Assembly: GCA_945859605.1 (NCBI GenBank)
Contig: OX243820.1
Coordinates: 37,335,606 to 37,399,605, forward strand
Reading direction: 5' to 3'
DNA length: 64,000 nucleotides
Source: Lumbricus rubellus
Taxonomy: Eukaryota > Annelida > Clitellata > Crassiclitellata > Lumbricidae
Positions within the stretch are counted from its first letter, which is position 1; every line of letters begins with the position of its first letter. Positions 27,054-37,033 of the stretch are shown in pieces. Made by a program: the position numbers and the translations under genes. The notes beneath the pieces are model-generated. The model saw only the letters and a program-made list of their open reading frames with translations. It had not been told where the DNA came from and did no database searches.

Positions 27054-30000
27054 CTAAGAATAACATCACATGTTTCTTCATAGCACTCGTACGACCACAT
27101 AGGTATGTTTTCAGCGCCTGTACGCCGCCTGAGAATTATAATGCTCTATCAGAATTTTTTGGGAAAAAACGAGTTTGGTATCAATTTCATCAGTGGAGCA
27201 TAAATTGCTCTATCATTAGACAAAAGAGCTAGCTGATTGAAGCGACCGTTACTTAGATATAAGTCAGTATTTAAATGCTCGATCATGAAAATCTGTTTCC
27301 GTTCTAGACTTAGTTAGTATTATAATAATGCTCTATCATTACTAATCGGCAGCCAATTACAAGGCTGCTTTTGGCAATGATACAGCAAAGTTTCACTGAA
27401 TACAAAAATTCAGCTTATAAATGCTCTATCATCATCATAGACGAAACCATTAGACCTATGCTAAGTTAGATCAAAAGCATACTCAGTGTATGATAGAGCA
27501 ATATAATACTCAGGACGCGATTAGAATTAATATTTGGTTCAATACTTTACGCGGCTAAATTTAGCCTACTGTATCCGACTGAAAGGTTTTTGCTGTAACA
27601 TATAATTTTGCATGTTTTAACATTTTCTGCATTTTTTACTTTTGTTTTAAAAATAACTTTATCTTTTTCAAAATAAGTAACTGACAAGAATCTAAATATG
27701 ATGGTATACTGCAAGACGATCAAATTAAGAATTATCGGTCTGAAACAGTAACCAAACTTTGAAGTCGATTTTCTCGCTTTCGCCAAAATCTATGATATAG
27801 CATTATAATTCTAAGGCGGCGTGTAATGTGTAGACACCACACAATCATTTGGACTTGGTAGCATAAGAATCTGCTTGCCCCCACCTAACCCCATATCTTT
27901 GCAGCTAATCTTCTGGCAACAGAAATCTCAGATCTTATCTTTATCGTTCTGATCAGCAGCCTAGACTATGATTATGGAACTATAGTTTGGCTTTGAAATT
28001 TCATGTAGACTATAGTAGACACTATGCATAACTAACACTAAAACATGCACACAGGCTCACACACAAGTAGCTTACACACACATTTTCCATGAAGTTCGAA
28101 TTGTAGATAGCAGTACTTCCACCGTTACACCTCTTTGCCGACAACAGTCAACTACCTCACTCTCTTTCACCATCACTCAGACAGACTTAAGCCTGGATGC
28201 CGTCAAAATGATGTTCCTGATTTAATCCTGAACCATTCAAGAACATCATTTTTCATTATTGGCCCCAGTGAACAACTAAATAATGCAGCTGGGGGACGTA
28301 ATCCCTTCACGAAATTTACCATAATTCAGCCAAGCAGTGACGTTTACGACTGGATCTGGTTCAACAAACCACAAACAACATGCAGAGAAAAAAAGAGATT
28401 TCACAAACAGATACACAATCAAAAATACACGCGCGCGCGCACGCACACAAACATTATCACCAAGATTAACACTTCGAATTGTAAACAGCAGTAGGACAAC
28501 TTCCACCGTCATGACCTCTTTGCCGACAACACTTAACTATTCATATTTTTCTCCCGCCACTCCATTCCTAAATCATTAGATCAGTAGACAAAAACGTTAA
28601 AACTGTTAAAAGTGCCTCAAAGTTCCACATCAAGTCGATATAAGAGTGCATGATTAATTTTGATTATATTATAATAGCAGAACGTAGAAACCGATGATGA
28701 CAGGAGTCGAATTTCACTGTATGACAGCCTGCAAGACCCATTTGTCTTACTGATCAAAATACCATTGCTCCCTATAGTTAGAAAGTAGTAGGCTGCGAAA
28801 CTCTTATGGGGCTAGACTCCCGGCTAGCGGAATATTGAACCCGTCTGATCTATCTGATCTTCATGCTAGCATGACACAGTTGATCAATTTCCCTTCCCCC
28901 CGCCCCCATAGTAGAGTTCACTTGAACATCCAGTACAAAAACGAGCATCTGAAAATTCTGCAGGAAAAGCATATATTTCAGCAGCATGGAAACCATGAGA
29001 ATACTATAACAATTATGAAATTAAGGCAATGAACTCACATGACACAATCAATGGCTGAGTGGTGCAAACATTCAGAATAGCAATGGATCTGTCAAAGTCA
29101 TTCGCTGTATTTGGGAGAAGAGACGCTCTACACACACGTGGCGTTATATTCTCCTTTCTTGCAATTCCAGAGAGTGTTGCCCTGACAGTTTGTGGCTGAC
29201 TGTTGTCCATTGTCTCTGTTTCATCGGCAGTTTTATTTTGAAAAGACAGAATCACATTCGATGGTTCCACGGATTTAGCCGGTACGTTGATGGCAGTCGA
29301 AAAGCTATAGCCATCGTTTTGATTCAATGCGTTACTCAGCACATTCGACGGACATGATTCTGATTCTGTCATACCTGTACAACAAAGCAAAATGGATCAA
29401 CTCCAACTAAACTATTATGCTCAATATGACCATTAACATTATTTTAAGTTAGAGCACTAGACCTGTGACGTAAAGAGAGAGAGTACTACAGGTTGGAGCA
29501 TTTAATCTGAAGGCGGTTAATTACTGTGTATACGGACTTTGAGAAAGTCATTCACTGAGTTGTCCTGCAGCGTCATCTCTCATCTATTGTATGATCGTGT
29601 GTGAACTTTCGAAGAAGATGAGGCAATAAACAAACAAAGTTATATTTTATCAAAATTTATTATTATTCAACACATGTTTAAGGAAAATAGATTCGTGCAT
29701 CACAAATCATCTTTGACTTTAACAAGACTAAAAAGTGACAACTCGGGCTTGATAAACTTACATGCAGTACTGAACACCTGTCTAATTCGCAAAGTAGGCA
29801 GTCTACCTATTTTACCAGTCAATCCATGAACAAGACGGTCTATCTAACTGAGGCGAGTGAAGTCTTAACTGACTAAAGCAACCAGTCAACATATCTACCC
29901 AGTCAATCCATCATTCATTCTCTGCCATCTCTTTGTCTTTTCAAACGGGCATTTTCTGCCTACATCCAACAAGGAATGTAAACCTCTAACATTCTGGGGA

Positions 30001-31086
30001 AATACTGATTTATAAGTCACCTTAATATGGGAGAGTGCACTGCACTTGTTTCCATGTATGCATATGCGGGCTTTCTTTTCCTGCACTAATTTTACTCTAC
30101 TCTTCTAACTCACCATTTGTTAGTATATAATTATTATGCTAGTTAAGAATTTATTGCTCATGAAGCTACTTCATTTTTCTAGTCGGCCGTACTGCATATT
30201 TCTAACCCAATTATCTCATGTGGCCCTGGCTAGCGGGACCTTTGGCCCCTTTTAGGTCTCCTGGGTAAGCCGACATAATTTATTAAACTGCATTTGTATA
30301 ATTATACTATCTGTAATGAATGAGTTGGTTGACGAATAAATATTATGTTATTAATCTAGCCAGGAAACCTTTATAGCTGGCCAGTCAACTTATCTAAGTT
30401 AATTATTCACACTACACTCGATCAATAGATACCGAGACGCTTGCAGTGGTTCTGCATCTGAACATAATTGTTACTCTGTCTGGCTTTCTTGTCAGCTAAT
30501 CCAAAACTATGCAATTCACTCATTTCACTGCCCAGTGTTCAGTTCGTTCTGTTAATTCCTTTTATGTCGATCGGATATAATGTTAATACTCTATCAACAT
30601 GCATACCAAACCAGAGCAAGGCCACTGGTTTCTCTCATCTTCCAGACTTCAACTTCTTATTACGACTTTCAGTGTGATTTCACTTGAAGCGACCAACCAT
30701 CAATTAATGTCCTTGGCATCATGATAACAGCGCTATAGAAATAATCGGATTAGATTAGATTAGATCAGATGACTTACCAATTACAACCAGAAGGGAGCCT
30801 CTTGTCTCTTCCCTATCATCCACTAGCAGCACACAACTGAATCTTCCAGAGTCGTTAACTTCCAGCTTTCTAATTGTTAGGTTGCAACCACCAGTACTGT
30901 TGACGCTGTATCGCTCAAAGTCGTTAAGTAATATGCCATGGGTGTACACTGGTCTTAATGACTGTGTTCCTTCCATCTTCATCCACTCGACCTGGTCACA
31001 GTTCTTGCTGCTCGTGACACACTCCAGAGTAACTCTATCACCGACTTTCTTCAGAGCATTCACCGGTCCCTTTATTATTTGTGACT
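26946..31086 (-). CDS. Ig-superfamily transmembrane receptor gene, three exons visible (partial)
   Basis: Three minus-strand exons, all phase 1-1, as is usual for Ig domains: 30778-31086 (V-type Ig), 29039-29374 (second ectodomain unit) and 26946-27053 (transmembrane). No signal-peptide exon or cytoplasmic exon was found, so the gene is partial; the 5' part should lie at higher coordinates and the 3' part at lower ones. The product would be a surface or adhesion receptor; the exact family is unknown. Joining exon 29039-29374 directly to 26946-27053 makes an in-frame TGA at the junction, whereas joining 30778-31086 to 26946-27053 keeps the frame open. Either an exon is missing from my model or the middle exon is alternative. 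Confidence 0.65.
27140..27505. repeat. Dispersed AATGCTCTATCAT motif array
   Basis: The motif or a one-base variant occurs at about 27140, 27203, 27273, 27327 and 27420 in direct orientation and once inverted at 27490-27502. Spacing is 54-93 bp and the sequence between copies does not repeat. Lies in the intron next to the transmembrane exon. Confidence 0.65.
27510..29038. other. Intron of the Ig receptor gene
   Basis: AT-rich. A short GC/AC microsatellite (28428-28450) and a repeated TTACACCTCTTTGCCGACAA-like sequence (28125-28145; cf. 28509-28530) are the only landmarks. An undetected exon could lie here. Confidence 0.4.
29039..29374 (-). CDS. Ectodomain exon of the Ig receptor gene, possible divergent Ig domain
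   Basis: Acceptor TTTGTTGTACAG/G and perfect donor T/GTGAGT. 112 codons, phase 1-1. Contains CPSNVLSNALNQ near the start and RVCRASLLPNTANDFDRS near the end, with sequons NKT and NIT. The end resembles the F-G region of an Ig C2-type domain, but the core tryptophan is not evident. Confidence 0.6.
29375..30777. other. Intron of the Ig receptor gene
   Basis: No exon recognised. Confidence 0.4.
30778..31086 (-). CDS. Ig V-type domain exon
   Basis: Acceptor AACTGTAG/AG and perfect donor G/GTAAGT. It encodes GDRVTLEC (first Ig cysteine), VEWMKM (core tryptophan) and LEVNDSGRFSC (the DxGxFxC motif with the second cysteine), then a G-strand ending LLVVI. N-glycosylation sequons NST, NLT and NDS fit an extracellular domain. 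103 codons, phase 1-1. Confidence 0.85.
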
Positions 31087-31149
31087 CTACAGTTGCAACA
31101 CAATGTCAAACAAAAGCTCAGTAAGGCACACAGAAGACCATTGCAGTCA

Positions 31150-31184
31150 ATAATAAAAAATAATAATGATGATGACGATGATAA

Positions 31185-31231
<47 letters not shown>

Positions 31232-31295
31232 AAAACAAGAATAATAATAATAATAACAATAATAATTTAATAATAATAATTCCATACTATTAGAT
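31150..31295. repeat. CAG run with AAT/GAT repeats
   Basis: About 14 pure CAG units at 31188-31228, flanked by GAT and AAT/AAC triplets. The Leu- or Ser-rich frames across it are by-products. Confidence 0.95.
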
Positions 31296-31935
31296 AATAA
31301 TAACAATTGTAGTGATAAGGGCCCCTTCTATACATAAGTAAAGTAAGTAAGTAAGTATATACTTTAATGAAAAGCCTGCAAACGCACTGCGGGAACATCA
31401 ATCAGTTACGAAAAACAGTGAATATATAAAATTATACACATAACTAAATAATCAATAGGCCTAATAAAGTCAGTGAAAAAATTCTGCACATTAAATGATA
31501 TTTGAATTCCTGAGTGATCCGTTAACCCTGATGACAAGTCAATAATGATAATTATAATTAACGAACACTAATAATACTAATAAATACTAATAGTAATTAA
31601 TAATAATAGGCTGCTATTAAAATAATCAAAAATTCTGTGAGCCTTATTGTTTCAACATTGGAAACATATTTGGGCGGTGGGAAGATACAAATTACAAACT
31701 TTTATTTTGAGTGGCACCCTAATATCTATACATTAGACATTACAGTTGAATATTGTTAGAATATATTAGCTAATATTTATATAGGCCATTATACATGAAA
31801 ATTATACATACTTTTTTATAATAATTATGTTAAGATAGGCCATATATGTTAGCATTATAGGCATTAAGATTATAGGTCTAAATATACCCATAAGAATATT
31901 TTAGTAATTTATTACACTATAGTCGTCCAATGTTT
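31296..31935. other. AT-rich intergenic sequence
   Basis: No gene seen; GTAA repeats at 31340-31358. Confidence 0.35.
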
Positions 31936-31943
31936 CTGACAGA

Positions 31944-32310
31944 CATATGCGTAGGGGACATTTCAGCGTGGGGGGGCAAAAATGAGACTTTTGCCCGAAA
32001 GTTTTTTTGCCATCCGGCCGAAATCTTAAGAAAAATTCCCGTTACGTTTGCCCGAAAATTCTGACGACCTTTTTTTAGTCGACCGGCCAAAGTCTTCTGA
32101 AATTTCCCGTTACTTTTTGCTGGAAAGGTCTGACGACCTTTTGTGTTCGGGCAAGTCTGATTTTTCGGGCAAGAAGACCCGGAAAAATAAAAAAGTAAAG
32201 TTTTAAATATTTTTATTTTGTTTTTTCGGGTCTGCTTGCCCGAAAAATCGGACTTGCCCGAAATTTGGGGGGGCATTTGCCCCTCTGGACCCCCGTCTCC
32301 TACGCCTATG
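31944..32310. mobile_element. hAT-like MITE, 367 bp
   Basis: Ends CATATGCGTAGGGGAC and GTCTCCTACGCCTATG. The 8-bp duplication CTGACAGA is perfect at 31936-31943 and 32311-32318. Internal TTGCCCGAAA and TCTGACGACC words recur in both orientations. Non-coding. Confidence 0.88.
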
Positions 32311-32489
32311 CTGACAGATGTAGCCTAGTTCATGAGAAATTATATATTTTGTTGGATGTTAAGAACATTTGAAAGTCTCCAACGTAATATAAGTCGCAAG
32401 CAGCATATAAAGGTCTTAATTGTGGACCTAACTGACACTAACAACTCCTTGCGTTAGAAATGAATAACTAAATGACGCTAACAAGCGTA

Positions 32490-33390
32490 GGTTAAACCGT
32501 AGTTTACGTTGTTTAATTATTTGGCCAAAAGTGACGTTGTTAAATTATTTGCATGTGTATAAATGATATACAAGTAATTTCTGGATCGCCAGGTTCAATC
32601 CAGCTTCCATTTCAACTATAAATATGCCTTTATCCAGCTTCCATTTTAGGTATAAAATGCCTTTATCCAGGTTCTACTTCTCAAGCGTTTTTCATCAATC
32701 CAGCTTCATTTTCAGCAGAATGACTACACTAACCCTAAAACTAACCCTAACCGACCCTCACGACGCCTAACCTGAGCCCTAACCGACCCTCATGCGTAAA
32801 ATCCCGCTTCTATTTCGTCACTAAATATTTGTCATCGGATGTAAGAAATTGGGTAAACACACTGAGTCCCCGTACTCCAAACAATATGGCCACCGTAGAT
32901 GCGTGCATAACAGAGCGGCCCGACATACGGCCTAATATTTCCGCGAAAATTAAAGGACGCTTCAATTTCAGCAGAATGACTGCACTAACCCTAAAACTAA
33001 CCCTAACCGACCCTCACGGCGCCTAACCTGAGCCCTAACCGACCCTCACGCTTTGCATGTTGAGATACATGTTGCGATGTTGTCGATCGGTCGCGTTCTA
33101 ATTTTACGGCATTCGTTGGCAGCCATATTGTTTGGAGTACGGGGACTCAGTGTGCGTGTTTAACAGAAATTGGTTGTCGGATAAAAAGTACCGTTTTTTC
33201 GTCAATCCAGCTTCCATCTTCTCGCGTTTTCGGTTTATATTGCTACTTCCGGTTGCGAATGTTCAGAAATTGGAATAGCGCGTTTTATGCCGCGTTATAT
33301 TCATGATTTTAGGCGTTTATTAATTAAACAACGTAAACTACGGGATATCGATAATGAAAATAATTAAACAACGTAAACTACGGTTTAACC
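32490..33390. mobile_element. 901-bp TIR element with internal duplications
   Basis: Inverted ends GGTTAAACCGTAGTTTACGT and its complement (about 32 bp, near perfect), with the right TIR repeated just inside (33321-33341). Candidate 8-bp duplication CAAGCGTA/CAAGCTTC is degraded. Inside are an inverted pair (32851-32893 and 33119-33163), a direct duplication of about 88 bp (32704-32791 and 32961-33049) rich in ACCCTAA words, and several AATCCAGCTTCCAT copies. No transposase, so non-autonomous. Confidence 0.7.
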
Positions 33391-33779
33391 CAAGCTTCTT
33401 TTTAACAAATTCTAAGCATAATAATACATCAGTTAGTTAGGCAATAGCACGTTGGCATAAATATTTTAAGACGCTTTTTGATACATTATAAGCGTGAAAA
33501 TAATTTACCAATATACTATAATTCACGTCTACCAAATCGCCTAGCACGACGCGATTTTCGCTACACCAAACATGACTTTTCTTTTAAAATTTAAGTTATA
33601 ATCACAGCTTCCTTGCACGAACCTGTAACTGAAAAGACCAGAAAAAACAAAATCGGAGCAGAACCTCCTTCCATTGTTTTATATATATCGAAAATCCTGA
33701 TAAATTAACAAAATAATTATGTCTACGTCGTATTCAAAGTACACTCTGCGTCGTATCAAATGCGCCGCGTGTACAGGAT

Positions 33780-33829
33780 GCAACGTTTAATGTAACGCTC
33801 TTGAAGAGGCATACATGAATATTCATGAA
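33780..33829 (+). repeat. MULE left terminal inverted repeat
   Basis: 50 bp, starting GCAACGTTTAATGTAACGCT and ending CATGAATATTCATGAA. 47 of 50 positions match the right end. Confidence 0.92.
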
Positions 33830-33983
33830 AATATTTAGGATATGACGTCACTAAGCTTATGAATATTTATGAAACGTTTACGGGTAAACATTAGCGTATA
33901 CATTAAAGAGCAGGTCATTCATTTATCGTAGCGCAGACGAAGTTCTGAAATTTTACTGCTTTAAAGTAATTAATTATCCAGAT

Positions 33984-34061
33984 ATGTCGAACTTTTCGTT
34001 CAACGTTTGTCCGTACTGCTTCGAAAACAAGGAACACACGTCCCTGAACGACATTTCGCAG
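33984..34061 (+). CDS. MULE transposase exon 1 (predicted)
   Basis: ATG followed by 26 codons ending CAG/GTGCTA. The peptide MSNFSFNVCPYCFENKEH contains a CxxC...H cluster, plausible as part of a DNA-binding zinc finger. It joins in phase 0 to the acceptor at 34518-34519. Inferred by frame and splice-site match. Confidence 0.6.
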
Positions 34062-34345
34062 GTGCTATTAGATATTCCATGAATTATTAGTCAGTTTAGT
34101 CAGACGAAGGTGTAATGCTTAATACCTTCCATGGTGTCTAGTAAGCTATAGCCTACTAATTTGAGTGAGCGCGCTCACTTAAAGCTACTGTCGTCTTCAA
34201 TTATTTTTCTCCAAAGATAAATGAGCCCCTTTTCAGCGGGGTAGGCCTCTTGCTACCAATTACTCATTGCGATATTATCTCTTGTAACTGCTACATTTGG
34301 TTAAAATTTATTGTTTCACGAAGCTTCATTTCTTTGAAAAATGTA

Positions 34346-34428
34346 GCTGAATGGACCATAACTGAATGAACCATAACTGAATGAACCATAACTGAATGAA
34401 CCATAACTGAATGAACCATAACTGCATG
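34346..34428. repeat. 15-bp minisatellite in the MULE intron, 5 copies
   Basis: Unit GAACCATAACTGAAT; the first copy has a G variant. Confidence 0.9.
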
Positions 34429-34519
34429 AGAACAATGAATTTGATTTGATTTAATTAAACTGCAATTCAAATTTAAAAAAAATTAAATCTCAGTGCATTT
34501 TTGTACTTTTGGTTCTCAG

Positions 34520-37033
34520 GATTTGCTGCCACAGAATTACTGCTATGTGGTGTGTGCGATGGACGGCCTGTCAGCCACGTTATGTGCCAACGTAACTACA
34601 GTTGCAGAGGTCGAAATCTGGTTGTCTGAATTTCACTGCCGTTCACAAATGACTTTCAGAGTGGAGCGGAATCACCTGGGAGCAAATGCAAAAGAAAACC
34701 TTTTGAACTGTGACTACAGATGTATGCACAACACCAGAAGCAGTGCCACATCACGGACAAAGCATGCATCCAGAAACACTGGCTGCACAGCTACTATGAA
34801 GCTTCTGCTCAAGAAGACGACATTTGGTGTTAAAAGGGGCGGAAATGAACGCAAATCGCGGTCCTCAAATCCTCACATTCCCAGTTACCCGTTTCGGATC
34901 ATCCTCAACCTCAATCACAATCACCCAATTGTTGCTGGCGATGTTCTTCGTCATCGTGATGTCGGGCCTGAGGCACGTGAGAAGATAACACACCTGCTGC
35001 AGATGAACCACTCTCCATCCGCAGCCCTTGATATCTTGAAGTACGACCTGCAGACTGAACATCCTGACGACTACATTGTCTATGCTGGAGACCGGTACCA
35101 TTGTCCAGATCCTCAATGGTGCTATAAGCTGTACTACAAGATGTTTGAAAAGGAATATGGACCTTCTTCCGGCACGTTGGAAATTGCTGAACTGCAGCGT
35201 CTTGTTGAAAAGTGCAATGCTGAGCTCTGCAATCAGGAATCATCCGATCCATTCCACACTGGAAACGAAAGATACGTGGAGATGGATGTGGACGGCGATG
35301 ATGTGATTGTGGTGATCTGCACTCCGTTGATGAAGCGGGTTCATCACTACGTCACGCACAGTGCTGAAATGGTCTTCGTGGATGCCGGCGGAAACATGGA
35401 CAGACATAACATGCGTGTGTTCCTGCTCATGACGTATTCTGTTGCTGGTGGGCTGCCACTTGGAGTCCTCATCACAACGAATGAGCAGGCTGCAACAATA
35501 ACACGAGCTCTGCACCTCTACAACAGGCTTCTGGACAGTGCATGCTTTTATCGCCGTGGATTAGCCGGACCAATGCTGTTCATGACGGATGACTCAGCTG
35601 CTGAACGGGCAGCACTCCAAAATGTATATCCGGAATCGACGCGTCTACTCTGTACTTTCCACGTTCTTCAAGCATTTTGGCGTTTCGTCTGGGATGCGCA
35701 TTCAGCAGTTGCAAAGAATAATCGGCCATACCTTTTCAACATCGTGAAATCAATGGTCTATGCCGACAGTGAAGTCTCGCTGCAGACTAAATATGACGAA
35801 GCTATGGCAGATGAACTGGTTGTGGCTCACCCAGCAGTGTACAGACGACTCCAGGCACTGTTCGCTAGGCGTGCGGAATGGGCGATCTGCTGCAGAAGCG
35901 ATCTTCCAACACGCGATAACAACACCAACAACTACTGCGAGCGAGCCATGCGAGTGTTGAAAGACAGCGTCCTTCACCGTACAAAGGCATACAATGTCCC
36001 ACAGCTGGTTGACTTCATGATCACACGTTTTGAAGACTACTACCAACGCCGTCTACAGGATGTCGCAAACAACCGTCTTGACAATTTGCGTCTCTCGCGA
36101 TTTCTGCCAACTGCGTCCAACATTGACACTGCCAAGATTGTTCCACTGTCAACGTCTTTGTACGAAGTGCCTAGCGAAACAAGACCAGACATCAATTACA
36201 TTGTTGACATAAATCTTGGAGCATGTACATGTAAGCAAGGCAGTACAGGAGGACCATGCAAGCACCAGTCAGCGGTCGTGACGACTTTCAAAGAACGTTG
36301 CAACAATTTCCTACCTGTGAATGACCCCACCACACGACAGCTGCTCTATGCAATTGCAACAGGAAATTCGTCAATGCCAATTGACTGGTTCAAATCACTC
36401 GCTCCAGAGTTGGATATTCCTTCGTCTGCAATGCAGAATATGGACACCGTCGATCCAGACTGCTGGCCATCATCATCATCGTCTGGTGTGGCAGTGTCTT
36501 CAGTTGGTCTGGCTAGCCGTGGCGAGATGGAGCAAGCAACTCGCGTCCAAGAGACGACCTTTGAGGACGATGCCATGTGTGCCGTGTTCGAGCGGTTTGA
36601 TGCCTTCTGCAGTAGGATCAAGGTCATGTGTGGGCAGGATAAAGCATCATTGGGACCCGCGCTCATGTCTTTCTGCAAACAAGGTGAATCGTTAAGCACA
36701 CCGTCTGCTATGGCAACCGCACTCCATACATTCGGTAAATATTCAGGAGCTGCTGCTGCTCTAAGCAGCAAGAGAAGGAACATAGCAAGTCTCAAACGAA
36801 TTGGCGTTCAGCCCACAGCTGTGGCTCGTCGTAAGATGGTGGTTGGCGGTCGCAAAAGGATGCATCTGGGTCGACCCCCCAAATCATCCATGGTTGCTGA
36901 ACATTGCTATGAATCGGGCAGGCAGAGAGGTGGTTTGAGCCGGCAAGTCTGGCCAAGGCGCAGTGCACCACATAGCCTTGCGAATGTGGTGGCTAATGTA
37001 GAGCCACTTGGCAAAACACATTCTGCGAAATAA
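34520..37033 (+). CDS. Mutator-like transposase, main exon
   Basis: An open frame of 837 codons after the acceptor GGTTCTCAG. The same frame also has an ATG upstream at 34493, giving 846 codons if unspliced. Order from the 34493 start: a WRKY/GCM-like zinc finger (C73, C77 and the HNH at about 141-143); a MULE DDE domain with VFVDAGG (D about 296), MTDDSAAE (D about 365), the CxxH turn CTFHVLQAFW (about 388) and NNYCERAMRVL (E about 481); then a SWIM zinc finger CTCKQGSTGGPCKH (about 577-590). The basic C-terminus has an AT-hook-like GRKRMHLGRPP. The enzyme would cut and paste the TIR-bounded element. No stops or frameshifts are seen. Confidence 0.9.
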   Translation, partial: DLLPQNYCYVVCAMDGLSATLCANVTTVAEVEIWLSEFHCRSQMTFRVERNHLGANAKENLLNCDYRCMHNTRSSATSRTKHASRNTGCTATMKLLLKKTTFGVKRGGNERKSRSSNPHIPSYPFRIILNLNHNHPIVAGDVLRHRDVGPEAREKITHLLQMNHSPSAALDILKYDLQTEHPDDYIVYAGDRYHCPDPQWCYKLYYKMFEKEYGPSSGTLEIAELQRLVEKCNAELCNQESSDPFHTGNERYVEMDVDGDDVIVVICTPLMKRVHHYVTHSAEMVFVDAGGNMDRHNMRVFLLMTYSVAGGLPLGVLITTNEQAATITRALHLYNRLLDSACFYRRGLAGPMLFMTDDSAAERAALQNVYPESTRLLCTFHVLQAFWRFVWDAHSAVAKNNRPYLFNIVKSMVYADSEVSLQTKYDEAMADELVVAHPAVYRRLQALFARRAEWAICCRSDLPTRDNNTNNYCERAMRVLKDSVLHRTKAYNVPQLVDFMITRFEDYYQRRLQDVANNRLDNLRLSRFLPTASNIDTAKIVPLSTSLYEVPSETRPDINYIVDINLGACTCKQGSTGGPCKHQSAVVTTFKERCNNFLPVNDPTTRQLLYAIATGNSSMPIDWFKSLAPELDIPSSAMQNMDTVDPDCWPSSSSSGVAVSSVGLASRGEMEQATRVQETTFEDDAMCAVFERFDAFCSRIKVMCGQDKASLGPALMSFCKQGESLSTPSAMATALHTFGKYSGAAAALSSKRRNIASLKRIGVQPTAVARRKMVVGGRKRMHLGRPPKSSMVAEHCYESGRQRGGLSRQVWPRRSAPHSLANVVANVEPLGKTHSAK

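Noticed and set aside
27140..27505. CRISPR-like array
   Set aside because: Repeat only about 13 bp, spacing irregular and one copy inverted; eukaryotic context.
31038..31306. Poly-Leu/Ser/Cys frames
   Set aside because: By-products of the CAG/AAT microsatellite; considered as a signal peptide for the Ig gene but the repeat explains them.
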